64,000 nucleotides of DNA from Streptomyces exfoliatus (GTDB lineage Bacteria > Actinomycetota > Actinomycetes > Streptomycetales > Streptomycetaceae). The notes beneath the pieces are model-generated. The model was not told the origin of the DNA. It searched no databases and was given only the letters and a program-made list of their open reading frames with translations. Numbering within the stretch: the first letter of the stretch is position 1; every line of letters starts with the position of its first letter. Location of the stretch: contig NZ_JNZP01000004.1 in assembly GCF_000725545.1 (NCBI RefSeq), forward strand, positions 124,001 through 188,000, given 5' to 3'. Of the stretch, positions 32,001 through 41,910 are shown one piece after another. The position numbers were made by a program, and so were the translations under genes.

Positions 32001-32991
32001 CGGCCGCGGCGGCCGCGGTCTCCGGCGTCTGGAACATCGGCTCCGCGAAGACCGGGGCCTGGAAGACGGCGACGGCGGGGCGCGCGGCGCGGCGCGTCTC
32101 CCGGATCGGGGCCGGCTCGGAGGTGAACTGCGGGGAGGTCGCGCGACGACGGCCGCGGCCACGGGTGGCGGCGGTCTCGGCGGCGGTGACCTCGGCCTCT
32201 TCGGCGGCGATCTGCGCGACGGTCGACGTCGGCAGCGACTCGCCGGCGGCGGGGGCCTCGGTGGTCGCTTCGGCGGTCGCCTCCGGGGAGGTGGCCTTGC
32301 GGGTGGCACGGCGGCGGGTACGCGGGGCGGGCGCGGCGACCTCCTCCGCGACCTCGGCGGCGGGCGCGACCGGCTCGGCGGCCGGGGTCGGCTCTGCGGG
32401 AGCCGCGATCACGGCCTCCTCTGCGGCGACGGGGGCGCCGGCCGGAGCGGTGGCCTTGCGCGTGGCGCGGCGGCGGGTCCGGGCCGGCGGAGCGGCCTCG
32501 GCGGGCTCCTCCACGACGGCCTCGACGGCCGGGGCGGCCTCGGGCACCTTGGCGACGGCCTCCGCGGGCTCGTCGGCGGCGGCCGGGGAGGTCACCGGCG
32601 AGGTGGCCTTGCGGGTGGCGCGGCGGCGCGGGCGGGCGGGGGCGGCCTCGGGGGCCTCCTCGACAGCCTCGGCCGCGGCGGTCTCGGCGACCGGCTCCGG
32701 GCTCTCCACGGCGGCGGCCGGAGCGGCCTCGACGACCGGGGCGGCCTCGGCGACCGGTGCGGTGGCCTTGCGGGTGGCCCGGCGGCGGGTGCGCGGCGCG
32801 GGTGCGGCCTCGGCCTCGGCGGCCGGGGCGGCCTCGGCGGCGGCCGGTGCGGTCTCGACGACCGCGGTCTCGGTGGATTCGGCGGTCGCGCCCGTCACCG
32901 GCGGACCGGCGGGGCGGGAAGCGGCGCGGCGCCTGCGGCGCGGCGGCAGCTTGTCACCGGGGGCATTGGTGTCTTCGTTGGACTCGGGCAT
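29071..32991 (-). CDS. rne: ribonuclease E/G (RNase ES type) with long disordered arms
   Basis: 1306 residues. The conserved endonuclease core is about 555-985: S1 domain (SYVGNVYLGKVQNVLPSMEA, about 603-622), metal-binding Asp in VVDVNTG (864) and VIDFIDM (908, 911), and the CVHC zinc-link (966-969) for dimerisation. It starts mRNA decay and processes rRNA. The core sits between two arms (1-550 and 985-1306) rich in Ala/Glu/Pro with repeated basic blocks RRRATRKAT and poly-Arg runs, an acidic centre (about 335-465) and a lysine/alanine tail (AKK repeats) resembling histone H1. The Streptomyces enzyme is known for a core in mid-protein. ATG start. Confidence 0.95.
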   Translation of the reverse strand: MPESNEDTNAPGDKLPPRRRRRAASRPAGPPVTGATAESTETAVVETAPAAAEAAPAAEAEAAPAPRTRRRATRKATAPVAEAAPVVEAAPAAAVESPEPVAETAAAEAVEEAPEAAPARPRRRATRKATSPVTSPAAADEPAEAVAKVPEAAPAVEAVVEEPAEAAPPARTRRRATRKATAPAGAPVAAEEAVIAAPAEPTPAAEPVAPAAEVAEEVAAPAPRTRRRATRKATSPEATAEATTEAPAAGESLPTSTVAQIAAEEAEVTAAETAATRGRGRRRATSPQFTSEPAPIRETRRAARPAVAVFQAPVFAEPMFQTPETAAAAAAAGAVEPEDEETVEEIETVEAEAVEAPEPAETGGRRRRRRRGEPVAVEPVPATVADEPEVEAVSDEIDETVEMDEPEAAEEADEYEDRPSRRRRRGGRRRRRGELAEVDEAEEGEEPHAEDETAEAEEGEEEPDDADAFAGGSSSSRRRRRRRRRSGDASADVEGAEEEGVRTVVKVREPRPAREKAEPGTGADEVQSIKGSTRLEAKKQRRREGREQGRRRVPIITEAEFLARREAVERVMVVRQNGERTQIGVLEDNVLVEHYVNKEQATSYVGNVYLGKVQNVLPSMEAAFVDIGKGRNAVLYAGEVNFEALGMGNGPRRIETALKSGQSVLVQVTKDPIGHKGARLTSQVSLPGRYLVYVPEGSMTGISRKLPDTERARLKTILKKIVPEDAGVIVRTAAEGASEDELRRDVERLQAQWEDIQKKAKSGNAPTLLYGEPDMTVRVVRDIFNEDFSKVIVSGDDAWETIHGYVHHVAPDLTDRLSRWTSEVDVFATYRIDEQLMKALDRKVWLPSGGSLVIDKTEAMIVVDVNTGKFTGQGGNLEETVTRNNLEAAEEIVRQLRLRDLGGIVVIDFIDMVLESNRDLVLRRLLECLGRDRTKHQVAEVTSLGLVQMTRKRVGQGLLESFSETCVHCNGRGVIVHMEQPTTAGGGGGGKRAKKRGRGGAEHVHEHEHEHAEATEAEADVLETEAEVAAELAAPIALPEPIAADEELYGSIAEAEAAATRGRGRRRATRRVSAPVAARPVVETEAVDFEAKPKAEPTRESKPEPVAAPEPVAEPVVEPVAEPVVEETPAPAPRGRRRATRRATSPVVSTTEPATEPAPEPAVAPVAETAPEPEPAVAPVAEPVVEEAPVAAPPRARRRVVRKATAPAGSPSGAEEAAVVVVTTAPAEAAEAPAEAAEAVTEAPAEVEAAPAKKTAARKTAAKKATAKKVATKKTAATKKTAAKKTTAKKAPAKKAAEKTAAPAQD

Positions 32992-33227
32992 GCGGGCGGT
33001 TCTCCCGTCACGCTCCCGGGCGCCGCGCCTGGTTCCGGTCCGGCGGCACGAATCGCGCCTGTGGCGCGGTGCCGCCGTCCGGGGCGCGGGCGCCGCACGG
33101 GAGCTCTATGTCTGGCTCGCCGGTTCCGTACGCCCTGTGCGGACGGCCTGGCGAAAGTCTTGTGGTCAGTGCGCGGCCCGACCCAGGTGGCTCCCGAGTA
33201 CCAGGGCTGCGCTACGACGACCGCTCC

Positions 33228-34058
33228 CTACGCGGTGCCACCCGGCGCCGTCGCAGAGGCGGTCGCGGCGGCCGTGGTAGATGCGGCCGTGACTGCCTCG
33301 CGGTCGGGCGCGAGCGGGTCGGTCACCGTGCCGAACTCCTCGTCGAAGAGCCCCTGCGCCAGCCTGGTCACCGCAGCGGGGACCGGCGGCGCCAGGTCGG
33401 CCACGGCTCGGAGACCGGACAGGACGTCGTCGGGTCGCACGGCAGGTGTCACGTGCCGAACAACCAGGCGCAGTATCGCACAGGCGCTGTCCAGCGGCGC
33501 ATCACCCTGGGGATCGCCCTGGGGACGAGCTGCCGTCAGCTCGGTGACCGCGGAGCGCGCGTCGAAGGTGCGGACGCCGTTCTTGGTCTTGCGCTGTACT
33601 TCCACGGTCTCGGCCGCGAGAAACGCCTCGACGGCCTTCGTCGCGTCCTCGACGGTGACGCCTTCGAGTCGCAGCTCCCACACGGAGGCGGTGAGCCGGT
33701 CGGCGAGGCCCGAGGTCCTGGCCTCGACGGCGTCGGTGATGTCGAGGCCGGCCGGGAGGGACTCGTCGAGCAGGGCCCGGAGGGTCTCCGGGTCGCGCGT
33801 CTCAGTGAGGGCGATCTCCAGGTATTCGGCCTCGGAGCCCGTACCCGTGGGGGCGGCGTTGGCGTACGACACCTTGGGGTGCGGGGTGAAGCCGGCCGAG
33901 TACGCCATGGGCACCTCGGCACGGCGCAGGGCACGCTCGAAAGCGCGCTGGAAGTCACGGTGGCTGGTGAACCGGAGGCGGCCGCGCTTGGTGTAGCGCA
34001 GTCGGATGCGCTGCACCGCCGGTGCGGGCGGCGGGCCTTCGGGCTGTCGCTTGCCCAG
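33228..34058 (-). CDS. TIGR03936-family (DUF2344) radical-SAM-associated protein, apparent CTG start
   Basis: 276 residues. The DUF2344 domain opens RIRLRYTKRGRLRFTSHRDF and continues AYSAGFTPHPKVSYANAAP and EYLEIALTE. Members pair with, or are fused to, TIGR03960-type radical SAM proteins; the reaction is unknown. Start: GAGGAG lies 8 nt before a CTG that gives LGKRQPEGPP, the position where relatives begin with Met, so CTG initiation is likely. A GTG 14 codons later (34016) lacks a ribosome-binding site, and an upstream GTG at 34142 is too far. The C-terminal about 90 residues are Ala/Thr-rich. Upstream of the RNase gene. Confidence 0.85.
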   Translation of the reverse strand: MGKRQPEGPPPAPAVQRIRLRYTKRGRLRFTSHRDFQRAFERALRRAEVPMAYSAGFTPHPKVSYANAAPTGTGSEAEYLEIALTETRDPETLRALLDESLPAGLDITDAVEARTSGLADRLTASVWELRLEGVTVEDATKAVEAFLAAETVEVQRKTKNGVRTFDARSAVTELTAARPQGDPQGDAPLDSACAILRLVVRHVTPAVRPDDVLSGLRAVADLAPPVPAAVTRLAQGLFDEEFGTVTDPLAPDREAVTAASTTAAATASATAPGGTA

Positions 34059-34241
34059 TGGTTCTTCTCCTCGGTGCGGGGCGGCGGGGGTGACGCCGTC
34101 CACGAGATGTGCGGGTGGCCCCGGGAGTCCCGCCCGGTTCACCCCCGCTTTCGCGGGGAGATCTCGGGGGCGGGCGCCGCGCCGGGGACGTTCGTTGTAC
34201 TACCCAGAGTACGCGCCTGAGCCACCTGCGGTTCCCCGAGG

Positions 34242-34907
34242 TCAGCGGGACGGCCCGCCGAAGAGGGCGACACGCACCTCCCGGGCGGCGTTGCGGACGG
34301 CGCGCGCGACGGCGGCGACGGGCCTCCAGACCCAGGTCCGCAGCCAGTGGCCGACGGGCGTGAGGATCACCCGGTACACCCAGGCGAGGGGGCGGCCGAT
34401 CGCGTGCCACAGCACCCACCCGATCGCCCGGCCGACGGCCCGCGAGATCTGTCCGGCGATCCGCCAGGCCCAGGCGAGCGCCGCTCCGATCGCGCGGCCC
34501 ACGGGGGCGAGGACGTACTGCCAGAGCCAGCTGAGCGGGGTGACGATCAGCAGGTCGACGACCCACCACAGGGCTCGCCCGACGGGCAGGAGGACCCAGC
34601 GCCAGAGCCAGCCGAGCGGGGTGACGATCAGCAGGTCGACGACCCACCACAGGGCCCGGGCGACGGGGACGACGACCCACTCCCAGAGCCAGCGCAGCGG
34701 GATGACGATCAGGTACTCGATCAGCCAGCCGAGGGCACGGCCGATCGGGGCGAGGACCCAGCGCCACAGCTGCTTCAGGCACCAGACGAGGGCGTCCCAG
34801 ACCAGCCGGATCGGCAGGACGACGACGAGGGCGATCGCCCGCGCCACTCCGGTGAGACAGCCTGCGGGCTCGTGCGTGGGCTGCGACCTGGGCATTTCCG
34901 TGTTCAT
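34242..34907 (-). CDS. Trp-rich 27-residue tandem-repeat protein of unknown function
   Basis: 221 residues, 25 of them Trp. After a polar 20-residue start come repeats of 27 residues (60-86, 87-113, 114-140, and a diverged copy 163-189) with the pattern WWVVDLLIVTPLxWLWxW then VLxPVGRAL, plus a partial first copy and a 22-residue degenerate unit. At DNA level the period is 81 bp. Each unit is a very hydrophobic helix closed by a Pro-Val-Gly-Arg turn, suggesting repeated membrane-embedded or membrane-lying hairpins. The end is basic. I recognise no family. ATG at 34907, with another at 34895. It sits between the TIGR03960 and TIGR03936 genes. Confidence 0.8.
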   Translation of the reverse strand: MNTEMPRSQPTHEPAGCLTGVARAIALVVVLPIRLVWDALVWCLKQLWRWVLAPIGRALGWLIEYLIVIPLRWLWEWVVVPVARALWWVVDLLIVTPLGWLWRWVLLPVGRALWWVVDLLIVTPLSWLWQYVLAPVGRAIGAALAWAWRIAGQISRAVGRAIGWVLWHAIGRPLAWVYRVILTPVGHWLRTWVWRPVAAVARAVRNAAREVRVALFGGPSR

Positions 34908-34921
34908 GCCGGGAATGACGC

Positions 34922-34959
34922 GACGGCCCGGCAAAGAGTTTCCCCTTTGCCGGGCCGTC
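34922..34959 (-). terminator. terminator after the TIGR03960 radical SAM gene
   Basis: Perfect 15-bp inverted repeat GACGGCCCGGCAAAG/CTTTGCCGGGCCGTC with an 8-nt loop, 18 nt beyond the stop, upstream of the Trp-repeat gene. Confidence 0.8.
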
Positions 34960-34976
34960 ACCAGAGCGTTACGCGA

Positions 34977-36905
<1,929 letters not shown>

Positions 36906-36957
36906 CTCGAACCTTCGTGAGCTGGCAGGGGGGCGACTCTCAAGCGTACCCCGGTGC

Positions 36958-38484
36958 TCAGCGGGTCAGTGCCGCCGTGAGCCCCGGGGCAGATGCCCGG
37001 GCCCAGACCTCCGGCAGCTCACGCTCGGCGGCCTCGGCCGCGGCCTCCTCGTGTCCGTACAGAAGTCCCCAGGTGAAGGCCGATTCACCGACGCCGTGGG
37101 CCACGAGACCGAGCTCGCGCACGGCCCCGCGGGCGACGACGGCGTCCTGGTGCTCACCGAGCAGGGACTGGACCGCCTTCACCCGTTTCGAGAGCCGCTT
37201 GGCGGGCTTCCCGAGGGTGGGGCGAGCCGCGTCGGCCGCGTACCGGGCCCGTTTGGCGGCCTTGCGGGCCTCGTGCAGGGCGAGGTCGCGCTCCTCCCCC
37301 GGGTCGAGGGCGAGAGCCCGCTCGATCCGGGTGGCGAGCCGGCCGTGGTCCTTGCGGACGGCCTTGGCGAGGACCTTCTCCGCGCTCCGGCCCGCGGCCT
37401 TGCGCAGCGGCGGGTCGGCGAGGAGCGCGTCGAGGCCGTCGAGGAGGGAGAGGTAGCGGGCGGAGTCCAGCGCGGCGAGGGCCTGGTGCCGGGCGCTCCT
37501 GCCCCGGGCGGCGTGCCTGCGGCGCAGCCGGGCCTTGACCGGGCCGAGGACGAGGGTGCGCGGGAGGTCCTCGACGCGGGCGCGCAGCCGCTCGTCGAGG
37601 ACCTCCTGGTCGCGGGCGACGCCGAGCTCCCCGGCGAGCCACTTCAGTTCCTCGCCGAGAGGGTCGGTGACGTCCCGGTCCAGGACGCGCCGGTACGTCT
37701 TGAAGGCGCTGCGCAGCCGTCGGCAGGCGACGCGCAGCTGGTGGACGGCGTCGGGCAGGTCGCGCCGGACGGCGGGGTCCTGGGCGACGATCGCTTCGAT
37801 CTGCTCGCGTGCGTAGGCGAGGACGGCGGCTCCGGCGGTGCCCGGCTCCCCCGGGGCGGCCGGCGGGCGGGGCGCGTCTCCCGTGTCCGCGAGGGCCCTG
37901 GCCAGTTTCGAGGCGGAGGCCGAGGGCGTGATGCCCTTCTTCCCGAGGCGCTTCTCGACCGCGTCGAGGAGCGCCGGGTCGGTGCCGTCCGCGAGCTCGA
38001 CCTCGATCTCGGTCCAGGTCGCCTCCGTGCCCTTGCCCTTGCCCTTCGGCAGCCGTTCGGCGTGGACGGTGTCGACGGACAGTTCGGCGAGGAGGGTGCC
38101 GTCCGCGTCCACGAGGTGGCGGACGTCCCGTGCGGAGCGGAGCCTGACGACGGGGACGACCTCGCCGCCGCGGACCCGGGAACGCAGCAGCCCCGCCAGC
38201 TCACCCGGCAGGGTGTCGGCCAGCGGGGCCCTGATCTCGTCGCGGATTCCGGTGTCGACGGGGAACTTGAGGTGCCAGCCGGCGTCGTCCCCTCCGGTGC
38301 GGCGGCGCAGCGTCAGCGCGTCGGCCGCGAGGCGCAGGTCGGGCGTGTCGTAGTAGACGGCGTCGAGTTCCATGACGCCCCGGTCCACGACGGCCGCGAC
38401 CCCGGGGACCCGTGCGAGGTCCGGTACCGGGGTCTCTCCGGTGGCTTCGTACTTCCGCTCGATCTCGCGTTTCGTCTCGGCCAT
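36958..38484 (-). CDS. CYTH-CHAD domain protein
   Basis: 508 residues. CYTH domain (1-about 200): ERKYE gives the ExExK-type entry, here EIERKYEATGETPVPDL, with acidic and basic tunnel residues; CHAD domain (about 225-505) with repeated His/Arg helices (DAVHQLRVACRRLRSAFKTYR, LALHEARKAAKRARYAAD). CYTH enzymes cleave triphosphates and CHAD modules bind polyphosphate, so a role in polyphosphate metabolism is likely. The ATG has TAGATT exactly 6 nt upstream (probably leaderless). It lies 19 nt downstream of rodA. Confidence 0.92.
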   Translation of the reverse strand: MAETKREIERKYEATGETPVPDLARVPGVAAVVDRGVMELDAVYYDTPDLRLAADALTLRRRTGGDDAGWHLKFPVDTGIRDEIRAPLADTLPGELAGLLRSRVRGGEVVPVVRLRSARDVRHLVDADGTLLAELSVDTVHAERLPKGKGKGTEATWTEIEVELADGTDPALLDAVEKRLGKKGITPSASASKLARALADTGDAPRPPAAPGEPGTAGAAVLAYAREQIEAIVAQDPAVRRDLPDAVHQLRVACRRLRSAFKTYRRVLDRDVTDPLGEELKWLAGELGVARDQEVLDERLRARVEDLPRTLVLGPVKARLRRRHAARGRSARHQALAALDSARYLSLLDGLDALLADPPLRKAAGRSAEKVLAKAVRKDHGRLATRIERALALDPGEERDLALHEARKAAKRARYAADAARPTLGKPAKRLSKRVKAVQSLLGEHQDAVVARGAVRELGLVAHGVGESAFTWGLLYGHEEAAAEAAERELPEVWARASAPGLTAALTR

Positions 38485-38490
38485 ACCTCG

Positions 38491-38496
38491 AATCTA
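38491..38496 (-). promoter_or_regulatory. -10 box, CYTH-CHAD gene (leaderless)
   Basis: TAGATT on the minus strand, 6 nt before the ATG at 38484. Confidence 0.5.
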
Positions 38497-38503
38497 GCGG
38501 CCG

Positions 38504-39703
38504 TCACGCCGTCATGGGCCGTTGCACCCTGATCGACTGGAGCAGCCCGATCGCCACCCAGACCGCGAACATCGACGAGCCGCCGTAGGAGACGAACGGC
38601 AGGGGCAGGCCGGCGACCGGCATGATGCCGAGGGTCATGCCGATGTTCTCGAAGGACTGGAAGGCGAACCAGGCGATGATCCCCGCGGCGACGATCGTGC
38701 CGTAGAGCTCGGTGGTCTCGCGGGCGATGCGGCAGGCACGCCAGAGGACCACGCCGATGAGGACGAGGATGAGGCCGGCGCCGACGAAGCCGAGCTCCTC
38801 CCCCGCGACGGTGAAGATGAAGTCGGTCTGCTGTTCGGGCACGAACTGGCCGCTGGTCTGATGGCCCTTGAAGAGCCCCGCGCCGTACAGACCGCCGGAG
38901 CCGATCGCGATGCGCGCCTGGTTGGTGTTGTAGCCGACGCCGGCGGGGTCGAGCTCGGGGTTGGCGAAGGCGGCGAAGCGGTTGATCTGGTACTCGTCGA
39001 GCATGCCGAGCGCGGTGACGAGCACCGCGCCGCCGACGCCGGCGCCGATCAGGCCGAGGACCCAGCGGTTGGAGGCGCCGGAGGCGAGCAGGACGCCGAG
39101 CACGATGACGGCCATGACCATGACCGAGCCCAGGTCGGGCATCAGCATGACGATGCCCATGGGCAGGGCGGCGAGGACGAGGGCCTTGGCGACGGTGCGG
39201 TGGTCGGGGTGGAGCTGGTCGCCCGCGTCGACCTTGGCGGCGAGCAGCACCGCCATGATCAGGATGATCGTGATCTTCACGAACTCGCTGGGCTGGAGCG
39301 AGAAGCCGCCGCCGATCACGATCCACGCGTGGGCGCCGTTGATCGTGGCGCCGAGCGGGGTGAGCACGGCGAGGATGAGCACGATCGAGAGGGTGTAGAG
39401 GACCGGCACGGCCCCGCGCAGGGTGCGGTGGCCGAGCCAGATCGTGCCGGCCATCAGGACGAGCCCGATGCCCGTGTTGAGCAGGTGGCGGAAGAGGAAG
39501 TAGTACGGGTCGCCCTGGTTGAGCTCGGTGCGGCCGCGGGTGGCGGACCAGACGAGCAGGGCGCCGAGCAGGGACAGCGTCAGCGCCGACAGGAGAATCG
39601 GCCAGTCGAGCCGGCGCAGCACCGAGTCCCGGGCCGTGAGGCGTGCGACCGGTCCGCGGTCGGGGGCGTAACGGGACACGGAGAAGCTCGTGCGGGTCGT
39701 CAT
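38504..39703 (-). CDS. rodA: RodA/FtsW-type peptidoglycan glycosyltransferase
   Basis: 399 residues, about ten membrane helices, SEDS family: QPSEFVKITIILIMAVLLA, PDLGSVMV and a final NIGMTLGIMPVAGLPLPFVSYGGSS block. It polymerises lipid II outside the membrane together with the class B PBP encoded 4 nt upstream. In S. coelicolor this gene is called sfr and belongs to the mre operon for spore-wall synthesis. ATG start, tightly packed in mreB-mreC-mreD-pbp2-rodA. Confidence 0.95.
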   Translation of the reverse strand: MTTRTSFSVSRYAPDRGPVARLTARDSVLRRLDWPILLSALTLSLLGALLVWSATRGRTELNQGDPYYFLFRHLLNTGIGLVLMAGTIWLGHRTLRGAVPVLYTLSIVLILAVLTPLGATINGAHAWIVIGGGFSLQPSEFVKITIILIMAVLLAAKVDAGDQLHPDHRTVAKALVLAALPMGIVMLMPDLGSVMVMAVIVLGVLLASGASNRWVLGLIGAGVGGAVLVTALGMLDEYQINRFAAFANPELDPAGVGYNTNQARIAIGSGGLYGAGLFKGHQTSGQFVPEQQTDFIFTVAGEELGFVGAGLILVLIGVVLWRACRIARETTELYGTIVAAGIIAWFAFQSFENIGMTLGIMPVAGLPLPFVSYGGSSMFAVWVAIGLLQSIRVQRPMTA

Positions 39704-39707
39704 CGTG

Positions 39708-41891
39708 TCAGTCCCTCAGGTGGGGAGGCGGGCCCGCGAGCGGAGGCACGCCGCCTTCGGCGGGGTCGACCAGCTGCGCCTTGGGGTCGTACGGCTTGAT
39801 GTCGGGGGCGTCGATGGTCCCGTCGGCGTTGATCTTCGGCAGGGTCTTCTGCGGCTTGGGCAGCAGGGCCCGCTTGAGGTCCTGGTTGCCCGCGTCGTCG
39901 AGGCCGTAGAGGGCGTCGTAGATGTTGCGCACGGCGGGGCCCGAGGCGCCGGAGCCGGTGCCGCCCTGGGAGATCGTCATGACGATCGTGAAGTCGTCGG
40001 TGTACGTCGCCAGCCACGAGGTGGTCTGCTTGCCGTAGACCTGGGCGGTGCCGGTCTTGGCCCGCATCGGGATCTTGTCCTGGGGCCAGCCGCCGAAGCG
40101 CCAGGCGGCGGTGCCGCCGGGTTCGACGACGGAGCGCAGGCCCTTGTCGAGGTCGCGGATCGTCTGGGCGCCGACGGGCAGCTTGCCGTGGGCGGTGGGC
40201 TTGATCTCCCGGACCGACTTTCCGTCCGGGCTGATCACGGCCTTGCCGACGGTGGGGTTGAAGAGGGTGCCGCCGTTGGAGATGGCGGAGTAGGCGGTGG
40301 CCATCTGGATCGGGGTGACGAGGACGTCTCCCTGGCCGATGGCGAAGTTGATGCTGTCGTAGGCCTTCAGCTGGTTGCCTTCGAGGCAGCTCTCGTACGC
40401 GATCTGCTCGACGTAGCTGCCGCCCTTCTTGCCCTGCTTGCACCAGGCGTCCTTGTTGGCCTCCCAGAAGTTCTGCTTCCACTGGCGGTCCGGGATGCGG
40501 CCCGTGACCTCGTTGGGGAGGTCGATGCCGGTCTCGGAGCCGAGGCCGAAGTCGCGGGCGGTCTTGTAGAACCAGTCGTGGGCACCCGGCTTGGCCTTGA
40601 GGCCTCCGTCGCGCTGCCACTCCTGGTGACCGAGGGCGTAGAAGACGGTGTTGCAGGAGAACTTGAGGGCCTCGCCGAGCGTGATGGGGCCGTGGCCCTT
40701 GGACTCGAAGTTGGCGAAGCTGCGGCTGCCGAGGCTGTAGGAGCTGCTGCAGTTGTACTTGTCGTTGAAGTCGTGGCCGGCCCGCACGGCGGCGCTCGCC
40801 GACACCACCTTGAAGATGGAGCCCGCGGGCGCCTGGCCCTGGATCGCCCGGTTGAGCAGCGGGTAGTTGGACCCCTTGCTGGTCATCGCGGCGTAGTCCT
40901 TGGCGGAGATGCCGCCGACCCAGGCGTTGGGGTCGTAGTCGGGCTGGGAGGCCATCGCGACGACACGGCCGGTCTTGGTCTCCATGACGACGACGGCGCC
41001 GGCGTCGGCCTCGTACTTGCGGCCGGTGATCTTGTCGGTCTCGCTCCGTACGAGCTTCATCGCCGCGTTGAGCTCGTATTCGGCGACGGCCTGGACGCGG
41101 GCGTCGATGCTGGTGACGAGGGTGGAACCGGCGACGCCCGGGTCGGACTTCGTCTGGCCCATGACGCGGCCGAGGTTGTCCACCTCGTAGCGGGTCACGC
41201 CCGCCTTGCCGCGCAGCTCCTTGTCGTACGTGCGCTCGATGCCGGAGCGGCCGACCTGGTCGGAGCGGAGGAACGGCGAGTCGGTGTCCTTGGCCTTCTC
41301 GATCTCCCCGTCGGTGACGGGAGAGAGGTAGCCGAGCACCTGGGCCGTACGGGCCTTGCCGGGCGCGGGGTAGCGGCGGACGGCGGTCGGCTCGGCGGTG
41401 ATGCCGGGGAAGTCCTCGGAGGCCTCACGGATCGTCAGCGCCTGCTGGGTGGTGGCGTCGTCGGTGACCGGGATCGGCTGGTAGGGCGAGCCGTTCCAGC
41501 AGGGCTTCGGGGTCTTGGAGTCGCAGAGCCGGATCTTGTTGATGACCTCGTCGGGCTTCATCTCCAGGACGCCGGCGAGCCGGGTCAGGACGCCCTTGCC
41601 CCGGTCCTTCATCTTCATCAGCTCGGTGCGGGACGCGGAGACGACGAGCCGGGTCTCGTTGTCGGCGAGCGGGACGCCGCGGGCGTCGAGGACGGAGCCG
41701 CGCACGGCGGGCTGCACGACCTGCTGGACGTGGTTGTTCTTCGCCTCGTCCGTGTACTCCTTGCCGTTGCGGATCTGGAGGTACCAGAGCCGGCCCCCCA
41801 GGGTCAGCAACAGCGAGAAGACGAGGATCTGGATGACGACGAGCCGGATCTGGACCCGGGGGGTCCGTCCTGTCTCGGGGATGTTGCTCAT
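39708..41891 (-). CDS. mrdA: penicillin-binding protein 2 (class B transpeptidase)
   Basis: 727 residues: a short cytoplasmic end, one membrane helix (about 16-34), a pedestal domain (RGSVLDARGVPLADN at 64-78) and a transpeptidase domain with SIFK (358-361), SCN (412-414) and KTGT (612-615). It cross-links peptidoglycan for elongation or spore-wall growth as the partner of RodA. 19 nt downstream of mreD and 4 nt upstream of rodA. ATG start. Confidence 0.95.
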   Translation of the reverse strand: MSNIPETGRTPRVQIRLVVIQILVFSLLLTLGGRLWYLQIRNGKEYTDEAKNNHVQQVVQPAVRGSVLDARGVPLADNETRLVVSASRTELMKMKDRGKGVLTRLAGVLEMKPDEVINKIRLCDSKTPKPCWNGSPYQPIPVTDDATTQQALTIREASEDFPGITAEPTAVRRYPAPGKARTAQVLGYLSPVTDGEIEKAKDTDSPFLRSDQVGRSGIERTYDKELRGKAGVTRYEVDNLGRVMGQTKSDPGVAGSTLVTSIDARVQAVAEYELNAAMKLVRSETDKITGRKYEADAGAVVVMETKTGRVVAMASQPDYDPNAWVGGISAKDYAAMTSKGSNYPLLNRAIQGQAPAGSIFKVVSASAAVRAGHDFNDKYNCSSSYSLGSRSFANFESKGHGPITLGEALKFSCNTVFYALGHQEWQRDGGLKAKPGAHDWFYKTARDFGLGSETGIDLPNEVTGRIPDRQWKQNFWEANKDAWCKQGKKGGSYVEQIAYESCLEGNQLKAYDSINFAIGQGDVLVTPIQMATAYSAISNGGTLFNPTVGKAVISPDGKSVREIKPTAHGKLPVGAQTIRDLDKGLRSVVEPGGTAAWRFGGWPQDKIPMRAKTGTAQVYGKQTTSWLATYTDDFTIVMTISQGGTGSGASGPAVRNIYDALYGLDDAGNQDLKRALLPKPQKTLPKINADGTIDAPDIKPYDPKAQLVDPAEGGVPPLAGPPPHLRD

Positions 41892-41910
41892 ACCGCCGGT
41901 GCCCCCTCGG

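Noticed and set aside
33000..33227. RNase E 5' region considered for an autoregulatory hairpin as in E. coli
   Set aside because: G/C-rich with many weak pairings but no clear conserved structure could be identified by eye.
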